A stretch of DNA of 64,000 bases from a virus: IMG/VR virus record IMGVR_UViG_3300010885_050060, positions 78,811 through 142,810 of that record. One strand, 5' to 3'. The position numbers and the translations under genes were made by a program. How positions within the stretch are numbered: position 1 is the first letter of the stretch; each line of letters opens with the position of its first letter. This document shows positions 26,879 to 36,500 of the stretch, piece after piece. A model generated the notes under the pieces. The model was given only the letters and a program-made list of their open reading frames with translations, was not told the origin of the DNA and did not search any database.

Positions 26879-28762
26879 TTATGCAGGTGTAGGAGCTTCT
26901 GTTGGAGCAGCACTAGCAGCAGGAGCAGGAGCAGGAGCAGCACCTGCTTCTCCAGCGGCAGCTTCAGGAGTAGCTTCTGGACCACCTCCACCACCGCCTC
27001 CACCACCAAATTCAGGAATAGAAGAGGATGATACACCACCACCACCTCCAAATCCTCCACCACCGCCTCCTTCAACTCCGCTAGCGGCATTTTCAGCAGC
27101 TTCGATATGTTCTCTCCAATTTGGACCATTACCTTCGATTTGAGAAAGTTCCCATTTAAGAGCAGCTTCCTTTTTCTTCCATTCCATATTTTCTCCAATT
27201 TTTTCATCGGAAAATCCAAGATAATGTCTTTGAGCAAAAATATTTGAAATTCCCTCATTTTGACTCATATCAGAGAAATTTTTTAATTTCAATTCAAGAA
27301 GTTGTTGCTGTCTGATTGCAAAAAAGTTTGAAGGAGGAGTAAAACTTAAACTAAACTGAGATTCGTGCAATTTGTATTCTTTCCACCATCCCCTGAGTTT
27401 TAAATGAGTTATAAAAGCATCTTTAAGACCCGCTGAAATTTGATTTTGCAGTCTAACTATCATTTTTGCAAATTTTAATTCCTCTTTTAATATTTCAGAT
27501 CCATCTCTAAATGGTTCATTTGGATTTAAACGAGATACAGGAACACCAAGGCTCTTATATAATTTGTTAACAAAGTACATAAGATCATCGAGTTGGCCTA
27601 AATTTGCACCACCCTGCATTAATTCAACATCGGAACCAACTTCTCCGTTTCTTTTTGCAAACCAATAGGCATCTAGCATGGATTGTGGATTGTAGATATT
27701 TCCAGCACCGGGTGAGCTAGTATTGGAGTTATACGTCTGTTTGCTCCAATGTTGTTGCATCAATTGTTTTAAATATCCTTCTGCTTTTGCAGGAGGCATA
27801 TTACCCACGTCAATCTTAAATTTAAGACGTTCGGGTGCTCTTACCATTCGATAAATAATAATAGAATCTTCTAGAAGAGAAAGTTGTTTATACGATCTTC
27901 GACAATTTTCTATATATGGAATACGAATAGACTGGTCTTCATTCCATGATCCTGAATGAATATAGGTAATCTGATTTCCCTGTAGTGTGACTATTTGTTG
28001 TTGTAAAGCATTTATGGAACTAGTATTGCTTTGAATTTGAGAAAGTGGAGCAGATGGATCATTGGTTAGACTAATTGGTTTTTGGAAAACAAAGTTTTCT
28101 ATGACATTATTTTGAATATTGTCATAGATGGGATTTATCAACTCTCCGGGAATACTAAGAACCCCAATAATTCCCTTGTCTCTATTTTCTTCGTGAATTA
28201 CATTTTCAAAGAACAATTCACCTTCGACTAACAATCTGCGAGCATACATCCATCCCTTATGCTCCAAGTCATAAATATTAATAAATTTTGTAAATTCTTT
28301 TAATAATTCATTCTTTTCTTCTTGTCCTAAGTTCGAGTATGAAGAAAAGTCTAAATGAGTTATTTTTCCATTTTCATCCTTTACAATAACTTCATCACAG
28401 ATTTCATTCAAAGCATCGGAGATTTCAGCATATGCCGCCATTCTACGATATTCTGCCAATCTACGAATTTTATCAGCATCAACATTTGCATAGATGTATT
28501 TGTGATAAGCATGATCAGAAACAAATGAACCGGGATTGTAGTAGTCTCCAAATTCATTACGCATAAACGGTCCAGTAAGAACCGATTGTTGCATTATTTT
28601 TAATTCTTGTCTCTTTGACAAACGATCAAATAATTGATATTTAGGATTTCCAACATCAGCAGTAACAGCAGTAGCTACATATGGTAGTCTCTGCAATAAT
28701 TGAGAAACAAAATTTCTACTGGTGTCTGGTATTCTATTAGAATTTGATGTGATATCTGCCAT
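26879..28762 (-). CDS. gp20: Portal vertex protein, gp20-like, with Gly/Ala/Pro tail
   Basis: 627 residues, against 524 for T4 gp20. Recognisable blocks include EYRRMAAYAEISDALNEIC, YARRLLVEGELFFENVI, ENCRRSYKQLSLLEDSIIIY and RMVRAPERLKFKIDVGNMPP. The dodecameric portal forms the DNA channel at the head vertex. The last 70 residues are unusual: glycine runs (GGGGGGFGGGGG, GGGGGGGGG) and then an Ala/Pro tail (APAPAPAASAAPTEAP) absent from T4 gp20. It is probably disordered and exposed. The ATG follows a TATAAATA late box by 17 nt. Confidence 0.93.
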   Translation of the reverse strand: MADITSNSNRIPDTSRNFVSQLLQRLPYVATAVTADVGNPKYQLFDRLSKRQELKIMQQSVLTGPFMRNEFGDYYNPGSFVSDHAYHKYIYANVDADKIRRLAEYRRMAAYAEISDALNEICDEVIVKDENGKITHLDFSSYSNLGQEEKNELLKEFTKFINIYDLEHKGWMYARRLLVEGELFFENVIHEENRDKGIIGVLSIPGELINPIYDNIQNNVIENFVFQKPISLTNDPSAPLSQIQSNTSSINALQQQIVTLQGNQITYIHSGSWNEDQSIRIPYIENCRRSYKQLSLLEDSIIIYRMVRAPERLKFKIDVGNMPPAKAEGYLKQLMQQHWSKQTYNSNTSSPGAGNIYNPQSMLDAYWFAKRNGEVGSDVELMQGGANLGQLDDLMYFVNKLYKSLGVPVSRLNPNEPFRDGSEILKEELKFAKMIVRLQNQISAGLKDAFITHLKLRGWWKEYKLHESQFSLSFTPPSNFFAIRQQQLLELKLKNFSDMSQNEGISNIFAQRHYLGFSDEKIGENMEWKKKEAALKWELSQIEGNGPNWREHIEAAENAASGVEGGGGGGFGGGGGVSSSSIPEFGGGGGGGGGPEATPEAAAGEAGAAPAPAPAASAAPTEAPTPA

Positions 28763-28779
28763 AATAACGTATTATATTC

Positions 28780-28787
28780 TATTTATA
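28780..28787 (-). promoter_or_regulatory. Late promoter box for portal gene
   Basis: Exact T4 late consensus TATAAATA on the minus strand, 17 nt before the gp20 ATG. Confidence 0.6.
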
Positions 28788-28811
28788 GTAAAAAGTCTAG
28801 TAATCAAATTA

Positions 28812-29609
28812 TTAAACACCATCATATCCCAAAAATTCGCTCAATTCTGTTAGAATATAATAATAGTCTTCGGTTATGATACCATTTAATAATTGTGTAG
28901 GAAGATCTTTTAAAGAAATTATTTCACAATTTTCAGCATCAATTATAGCATATGGTAAAAATCCATCAACTTGGTTTATATACGGTTCATCAGTATTAAA
29001 AACATTAACACTTATAATTCCTAATGTATTTGTTTCGTTTCTTACTATAAATGAAACATTAAATGTTTTTGTATCTGGATTATATGTTATTTTAGGATTT
29101 TCTATTGTTAATACTTCTGGATTCCAATTTTCAGATGAAAGAAATTTTATTATAACATTATCAATCAATAATGTTTTTATCAATCCTGTAGAACAATCAA
29201 AAACTTTAAATAGAAAAACAAAACTAAATGAATTTAAAGGAATTGTAGGATCAAGGAAATAATATAAATCAGTAAAAAATACTTTATTTTTCTTTTCATC
29301 AAACCAATAATCAACAGTTGTTGTTTTTCTTATATTGAAAAGATTTATTTGATTAAATGGTTTTATCGTATCATTGTTTATATAAAATTTTTCAAAAATA
29401 CAACCATTTAAGGTTTCAACAAAAATTGTATCATAAAATACGTCAAACCTATTTATTTTATTTGCTGTTAATTCATTAAAAAATGAAGAATTTATTTCTT
29501 GATATTTAAAATATATAGAAGATAAAACATTATAAGAAGGCTCTACGCTGTTTTTTAAATCTCTAAGCCAAAGCTCGCCTGAAGTTTGTTTGTTATAATA
29601 TATACTCAT
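28812..29609 (-). CDS. Virion-associated protein of unknown function
   Basis: 265 residues, mostly beta, rich in Asn, Phe and Tyr. The start overlaps the upstream stop (ATGA), so it is translationally coupled to the PKD protein. A central segment KTFNVSFIVRNETNTLG has Ig-like character. No family is recognised; the neighbourhood suggests a tail or fibre component. Confidence 0.55.
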   Translation of the reverse strand: MSIYYNKQTSGELWLRDLKNSVEPSYNVLSSIYFKYQEINSSFFNELTANKINRFDVFYDTIFVETLNGCIFEKFYINNDTIKPFNQINLFNIRKTTTVDYWFDEKKNKVFFTDLYYFLDPTIPLNSFSFVFLFKVFDCSTGLIKTLLIDNVIIKFLSSENWNPEVLTIENPKITYNPDTKTFNVSFIVRNETNTLGIISVNVFNTDEPYINQVDGFLPYAIIDAENCEIISLKDLPTQLLNGIITEDYYYILTELSEFLGYDGV

Positions 29610-30283
29610 TGGTACTCTCCTTCATATACAGTCATATCAGGACTTCCATCGTCAGGATTTGGACTAGCAGCAACTGGATTAATAAGGATAATATCCGTTC
29701 CGGTTTCTGCACTATTTACTAATTCATTTTCAAAAGGAGCAAGTAGTTTATAAGGACGATAATGATCTTTTATAGGAACAAACATAATTGGTTCTGGAGG
29801 TCTTGGTTTCCAGTTTACAGAAACGGGTATAAGATAATTCGGAGTTATACTTTCAAAAATATATAAAATATCATTATTAGGACCAAACATTCTAGATCCG
29901 ACCAAATGAAGTTCGCTAAAATAGTTAGAACACAATGTTTGAGATAACGTATCAATTCCTTCTAATTTTGGAACACTCAAATCTAGAGAAAAACTATAAG
30001 AATCATATGAAGAAGTTCCTAATTTATATATGTATGTTTTTACATTAAATGCTTTAGTAAATTCTCCCGTAAGATAATAAACATTTGTGCTAATATTTTT
30101 TAGAGGATTATTATCGGGTGATAATAAATCATGTATAATATTACCATCACCAAAATCATAGGTTATTTTATAAACCTTTGAACTTACTGAAATGCCAGAA
30201 GGAATCAGCGTTAATGTATATGGAGACGTTCCTGTAATTAAAGGACTAAAACTATTAAGATATACCTTCTGACTATTATTCAT
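29606..30283 (-). CDS. PKD-domain structural protein
   Basis: 225 residues. Residues about 35-100 form a PKD-like domain (YKITYDFGDGNIIHD, then YLTGEFTKAFNVKTY). The remainder is unassigned and ends EGEYQ. PKD domains also occur in the giant protein at 7251-10841, so the phage reuses this fold on its surface. A late-promoter box lies 3 nt before the ATG. Confidence 0.6.
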   Translation of the reverse strand: MNNSQKVYLNSFSPLITGTSPYTLTLIPSGISVSSKVYKITYDFGDGNIIHDLLSPDNNPLKNISTNVYYLTGEFTKAFNVKTYIYKLGTSSYDSYSFSLDLSVPKLEGIDTLSQTLCSNYFSELHLVGSRMFGPNNDILYIFESITPNYLIPVSVNWKPRPPEPIMFVPIKDHYRPYKLLAPFENELVNSAETGTDIILINPVAASPNPDDGSPDMTVYEGEYQ

Positions 30284-30286
30284 TAA

Positions 30287-30295
30287 TAATATTTA
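30287..30295 (-). promoter_or_regulatory. Late promoter box
   Basis: TAAATATTA on the minus strand, ending 3 nt before the ATG at 30283, implying a leaderless transcript. Confidence 0.5.
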
Positions 30296-30320
30296 ATGAA
30301 AAGTGTTAAAATTCCAACTA

Positions 30321-33300
30321 TTATAATAATTTTCTAGCAATTATATAACTACCTGCTAGAGGAACACAGGATATACCACCACCCGCAGTACCTAAAGCAA
30401 ATTGCCAATTTAAAGTACCACCAACCGTTCCCGACCTTATATGCATTCTTCTTCTAACAAACCATGTGTTAGCAGTGTTACTACTTGGAGTTGTTAAATT
30501 TGTTGGAGTACTAGTATTATCAGCACCAACTCCTGCATATGTAATAGCAGTAGGAGTTCCGGTAGCAGTGAACCATGCATCATCTATCATAAAATAGTTA
30601 AATTTTAAACTTCCGTCACCAGTAAATTGATATTTAACACCCCCTAATCCTGTAGTTGTTAATATAGCAATAGCAACAACTTCATAATTTGTATTAGCAT
30701 CTAAGGACACTCCATTTACTATATTTGCTAAAGTTATAGTTGCATTTGAACCTCCCAATGTGCTTCCTTTTATTAAATTTCCATATCTAGTATCGCCTAA
30801 ACCTCCAGTAATTACAGAACTATCACCAAGATATGTTTGATTAGGAGCAGTTACACTTGGACTGTTTACTACTGTTACATTAGAAGCTGTATTATTACCG
30901 ATTGTCGTTGTTACTGCACCAGTACCAGTATTGATGTTGGTTGTACGAGCAGTTGTTGAGTTAATGTCAACCTGACCAGTTGTTGTCAAACCATATGTGC
31001 TTGCAGCAGCAGTTACTACTCCTGTACTGTTTCCGATAGTTAGAGTATTAGCAGCAGTATTTGCTATTGTAGTATTTCCTGCTATTGTTGTTGTACCATT
31101 GATTGCAACTGTTCCTGCTGCATTTCCAATAGTAGTTGTTACAGCACCAGTACCCGTATTAATATTGGTCGCTGCTGCCGTTCCATTATTAATATTGAGT
31201 GCTCTTCCTGTAGTTGTATTAATGCCTATAGTACTTGCAGTTGTAATTGTTAAAGTACTTGCTTCTAAATCTGCTGTGCCAGTTTGATTTCCAACCACAA
31301 GAGTATTTCCTGCGGTATCTGCTATTGTCGTGTTTCCTGCTATTGTTGTTGTTCCGTTTATAGCAACTGTTCCTGCATTTCCAATCGTAGTTGTTACAGC
31401 ACCAGTACCAGTATTAATATTTGTAGTTCTTCCTGTAGTTCCATTTATTGTAAATGTACTTGCAGTTGTAATTGATCCGGTATTTCCATTTAATGTAAGA
31501 GTTCCTGAAGAATTTCCGATACTAACCGTTCCAGTAGTTGTTCCTGTTCCGATATTAGTGTTGGTTGTGGTTCCTGAATCGTTGTTAATTCCAATAGGAG
31601 CACCTTTTGCATTAATTACTGCGGAGTTATTACCAATTCTTACTGTTCCGGTAGATCCATTGATATTTATTTCAGTATCTTTAAATGATGCTGTGGTATT
31701 TCCATCATTTATTTTAACATAACCTGCAACATTTACATTGGTTCCATTGGCATTGGAATTTCCAATATTAACATTTGTTAATGTTGTATTATTTGAATTG
31801 ATGTATGTGCTTCCACTTCCATCATAATTAATTCTAGTATCTCCACCTGCTATAATCGCACCAAATGCAGATCCATAGGCAGACAATGCTGTTGTTCCAT
31901 TACTATCACCAAAAATTGCTAGTTTAGCGGTTGGTGTAGCATGATTTATGCCCACATTACCATTTGATAATATGGTAACTTTTTGGGTATTGTTAGTAAC
32001 AATATCAAATGGAACAGAATTTTCTGTGCCTATATATGGATTAGAAGCATTTGTACCAAAAGTACCAATTGTAATTTTATTTGTTGTTCCATCATATATT
32101 CTAACTTGTGGTTGACCATTAGCTTCACTTGCTGTATTAGCTTTAACAATATTAAAGGGAGCAGTAGGCGTATTAACTCCAACACCAACCCAACCATTAG
32201 TAGCACCATCAACAATTAATGACGCTTTAGAATGAGGAACATCAATGTCTTGATCAAAACATTGTAATATAGGATATGCTCCAGTTTGTATAATTGTAGT
32301 AGCAGCATCAGTTCCTTTGTTGTTTACTACAAGAGAACTAGTTATTTGAACTTTAGTATCAAGATAAGAAAATGTTCCTAGTGCTGAAAGATCTCCTGTT
32401 ATAGTTGTGTTTCCATCGATTCTAACATCTCCATTAACATCAAGAACTACTTGTGATGCTTGTTGAGGATAATATGGCTGTGGTACTTTATAAATTCCTA
32501 CTCTACTATTGAATACGTTTATTCCACCACCACCAGTAGAAAGAGAAATCATCGGACTATGAAAGGATGCCCCTACATTTCCCCCTTCGGCTTTAATACC
32601 TGTTAATGCACCATAGGCAGATAATGCAACATTATTAGAATATGCACCAACACCCATTGTATTTCCATATGAATTAACACCCCAATTGGAAGAATAAGCA
32701 TCCAATCCAATGTTTTTACCATAAGCACTTAATGCTCTAAATGGGCTATAAAATTCTCCACCGACAAATCCACCGAATGCTGATATGCCTCTTGAGGACG
32801 AATAAACATCTAAACCAATCTGTCCACCATAAGCAGACAATGCTCTTATGGGACTATAAAATTCTCCACCAATTCTTCCGCCAAAAGCAGATATGGCCCT
32901 TGTAGGAGAATAAACATCCAATCCTATTTCTCCACCCCAAGCACTTAATGCTCTTACAGGACTATAAAATTCTCCACTAATAAATCCACCATAAGAAGAT
33001 ATGCCTCTCGAAGAAGAATACACATCTAAACCAATTTGTCCACCATAAGCAGACAATGCTCTTATGGGACTATAAAATTCTCCAGCGATTCTTCCACCAA
33101 ATGCTGATATTGCTCTTGTAGGAGAATAAACATCCAATCCTATCTGTCCACCCCAAGCAGATATGGCTCTCATAGGGGAAAGGGCTTCTATTGCAATTTT
33201 AGGAGCATTTGCAGAAATACCAATTGATTTTGTACTGATAACCTCAAGACCTAAATATCCTTCACTATGTATATATGCTCCGCGAGTTCCTGCATATGCA

Positions 33301-33503
33301 CACAAAGCTGTATTATCAGTATATAAAAATGCTGCAAATGAACTTAAAGGACAAGTAGCACTTAAAGCACCTTTTAAAACAAATTCCCCAAGAAAGGGTT
33401 GTTGTTGGCTGGCTATTGGATCATGCGATGCATCAGGATTTGTGTCATTACCATATGTATGGTGATTACGTCTATGCCATTTTGAATGAAAACGATTACT
33501 CAT
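30321..33503 (-). CDS. Repetitive tail-fibre-like protein
   Basis: 1060 residues. After about 60 residues comes a block of roughly 15-residue repeats alternating units such as LSAYGGQIGLDVYSS and ISAFGGRIAGEFYSP (residues about 100-290). A second block has repeats like NTTIAGNTTIANTAANTL and RTTNINTGTGAVTTTIGN (about 540-880). Both resemble the beta-helical repeats of trimeric fibres. The C-terminal 150 residues are a different, likely tip, domain. Internal repeats make it prone to length change by recombination. Confidence 0.7.
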   Translation of the reverse strand: MSNRFHSKWHRRNHHTYGNDTNPDASHDPIASQQQPFLGEFVLKGALSATCPLSSFAAFLYTDNTALCAYAGTRGAYIHSEGYLGLEVISTKSIGISANAPKIAIEALSPMRAISAWGGQIGLDVYSPTRAISAFGGRIAGEFYSPIRALSAYGGQIGLDVYSSSRGISSYGGFISGEFYSPVRALSAWGGEIGLDVYSPTRAISAFGGRIGGEFYSPIRALSAYGGQIGLDVYSSSRGISAFGGFVGGEFYSPFRALSAYGKNIGLDAYSSNWGVNSYGNTMGVGAYSNNVALSAYGALTGIKAEGGNVGASFHSPMISLSTGGGGINVFNSRVGIYKVPQPYYPQQASQVVLDVNGDVRIDGNTTITGDLSALGTFSYLDTKVQITSSLVVNNKGTDAATTIIQTGAYPILQCFDQDIDVPHSKASLIVDGATNGWVGVGVNTPTAPFNIVKANTASEANGQPQVRIYDGTTNKITIGTFGTNASNPYIGTENSVPFDIVTNNTQKVTILSNGNVGINHATPTAKLAIFGDSNGTTALSAYGSAFGAIIAGGDTRINYDGSGSTYINSNNTTLTNVNIGNSNANGTNVNVAGYVKINDGNTTASFKDTEININGSTGTVRIGNNSAVINAKGAPIGINNDSGTTTNTNIGTGTTTGTVSIGNSSGTLTLNGNTGSITTASTFTINGTTGRTTNINTGTGAVTTTIGNAGTVAINGTTTIAGNTTIADTAGNTLVVGNQTGTADLEASTLTITTASTIGINTTTGRALNINNGTAAATNINTGTGAVTTTIGNAAGTVAINGTTTIAGNTTIANTAANTLTIGNSTGVVTAAASTYGLTTTGQVDINSTTARTTNINTGTGAVTTTIGNNTASNVTVVNSPSVTAPNQTYLGDSSVITGGLGDTRYGNLIKGSTLGGSNATITLANIVNGVSLDANTNYEVVAIAILTTTGLGGVKYQFTGDGSLKFNYFMIDDAWFTATGTPTAITYAGVGADNTSTPTNLTTPSSNTANTWFVRRRMHIRSGTVGGTLNWQFALGTAGGGISCVPLAGSYIIARKLL

Positions 33504-33564
33504 ATTTTTTAGTCTCTGTTGTTAGCAGGAACCGTTCATTTCTGAAGGTTACTATTATCAATAT

Positions 33565-36500
33565 TTATACTGGAGGAATAACTTTATTACAACATTCTGA
33601 AGTAGCAGATCCCCATGTTTTACTCGGAGCATAGGATATTGGGAAACTATTTTCAAGCTCTGCATATGTTATAGGATTTATGTTACATATACGTATTGCA
33701 GGAAAGGTTAATTTATAACAAGACATTGCCTTCCAAGACCAACAGAATACATCATTACATCCATTACTGGAATTATTTGATTGCACGTTATAATCAACTA
33801 TATTTAAAAACAAGTTTAAATCATTTAAAGCACTGCACAATTTAGACAATTCTCTATTCATTACTTGTGGTGTATGTAATTCATTTACACCAACACCTAA
33901 TGTTTCACACTCTATTGTTCCATCAAAATAAGGCAAGTCATTTACATCAACAGGAACAGATGCAAAATATTTTACTATATTCGTAGAAGTTTGTTCGGTG
34001 GCTAATACTAATTTGTAATTTAATGAACTTCTAAGGGTTTTAATATTTTGAGCCATTCGTATTAAACATCTATTATAATTGGTATCTGATGCTAATTCAT
34101 CCCTATCTATTAATAATTGATCCCTAGACCAATACTGACTAGGCAATCCTTCTCCAACTTTATATACTTCTAAAACGTCTTGAAGTTTTATTATACATTT
34201 CTCGGTCAATAATAATATAGAACGATTTTTATCCTTTTTAGCACCAACAAAAACAAGATTTGCTGGAAGATCAAGTTGTGATATAAAGTAACCGGAAGCA
34301 GAATATTTGTAAACATCTGTCGAAGTAACTGCATATATAAAATCGCCTACTTCATCAAATATAATTTTAATAATATTTGAAGTAATATTATTTATTTTAA
34401 ATTTTGAAACATAAGAAGAACTAAATGAATCAAATATGTATATAGTTTTTGTTTCTGTTAATACATATAATAATTCAAATTCTGGATGAACTGCTATGCT
34501 TATCGGTCTTTCATCAAAAAACTCATCGGCTTCATATGTATAAACCCAATTTAAATCGGTGTTATATCTTTTAACACAGCGATTGTTAAAATCCAATACA
34601 TACAGATTTTGTCTTTCATATGCCAATTCGGATGGAGAATTAAATTTATTAGTGTCTTTTTTAGAACCTAATCCCCCAACATTTAATGTATAATTTAATG
34701 TAGATTGCGTATTGAATTCTAAATCAAATCTATAAACTCTATTTTTTGGAGGGTCTGCTATATATGCTATGGTTCCGGTTTCATCTACCTCTAATGAAAT
34801 TGGATTTAAGAAAATAGTATTTAATGAATCTGCTCCATCTAATTGTATTTCAGAAGAAATATTATCGGAAGATAAACATCTGAATAAGTTTCCATCCAAT
34901 ACATAAATGCGATTATTAACTTCTATAGCATCTTTTATTTTTGTAAAATAAGAAATTCCAGAAGAAACTGCTAATTCCGGATTATAATAAAATTCGGTTC
35001 CAAAATCTCTTGTATACCATCTTATTCCACTACTTAAATTAAAGGGATTACTACCCAACCAACCAAAAAATATTGTTGGTGAATTAGTATTTATTGTTTG
35101 TAAATTTGATGCCAAATAATCCAAATTATCTTGTATTCTACCTATTGAGGTATTGAATATATCAGAATCTCCCCATTCATTTGGTTGAATGAAAACTCCT
35201 TCGTTTGTATAGGGAAGTGTTAAAACAGCTTCTTCTACAAATCTTAATGAGTTTGGATCATATGTTTGCCAATTATTTTTTACAAAAATTGGATTTGGAT
35301 GTTCATACATTTTTAATGATCCATCATTATATAATGCACTATAAGAAATATAATATGTACCAGAATTTTTATATGAATAAAATAAAGAAGAATCGAATGC
35401 GGTAATTCTATCAGAATCGTACTCACCAAAATTTACCATATATGCAATTATAGATATATTACCTGTAGAATCCGGTGTATCAAATTGTAGGAATAAATCT
35501 TGTCCAGTAAGAACATATGCAGTTGATATAAAAATTTCTGGACTTGCAGCACTGCTGCTTGATATTAACGTTTTAGTTGGTGAAATAGAAGTTGTTATTT
35601 GAGTAACAGTACTCCATAAATCTCTAGAACCTGTATAAGCATTATCTGGATAGTTATTAAAGGTTGATGAAAATATTTTTTTATCTATATTTGAAGAAGC
35701 ATGTAAAAAAAGAGTATTCTTCTTGGTTCCCGATACTGTGAGTTCATTGGCAGGATCTCCTATTACTAATTCAAATACATCAAAACTTCCTGTTGTTGCT
35801 GGAATTTCTCTATTAACCGACCAAAAATATGTTGAAAGGGTATATGTTATTGTTCCATTGACTATTTCTACGGGAGAATTTGGAATGCTTGTGCTTATAC
35901 TTTGATATACTGATATAACACGATCATTATCAATATCTATAGCAGTTGTATCTACCATATATGTTGTTGTTATATCCGTGTAAGGAATCAATTTTAAATT
36001 TTTTTGCAATCTATTTGCACTATTATTATCAGATTTTGCGGTTATATTAAATGTATATGTATTTAAATTTAAACCACTTGGCATTTTATAATATATTCCA
36101 TTATTTTCTGGAAATAATTCATCATTAAATGCTGTTAATGTTATAGGCAATCCAGATGATGAATACATTTCAGTTGCATATGGAATATTTGTTAATGTAT
36201 AATAAGAAGAAAATTTTTCTAATTTTGTATTAAGATTTTCTCCGGTATAATATCTAAAATCATTCAGATATGATTTATTTGCAGATAGATAATATCCTTG
36301 GCTATTTGATTTTTTATTTCCATATGCAGTATTAGATGGTATTTGTGTATAGTTATTTTGATCAGAAAGCGTTAGATACTTTCCATTTTTCCAAAAGAAT
36401 TCTGGAATTGTTAAAAACTGTAATGATTTATTAAATTCGGATGAATCTAAAATATTCACTACAGTATTTGCCTGAACATTATGTGCGCTTGTCCAGCCGG

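Noticed and set aside
30997-31722. Plus-strand hydrophobic ORFs opposite the repetitive fibre
   Set aside because: Antisense of Thr/Asn/Gly repeats; gives artificial Val/Pro-rich translations.
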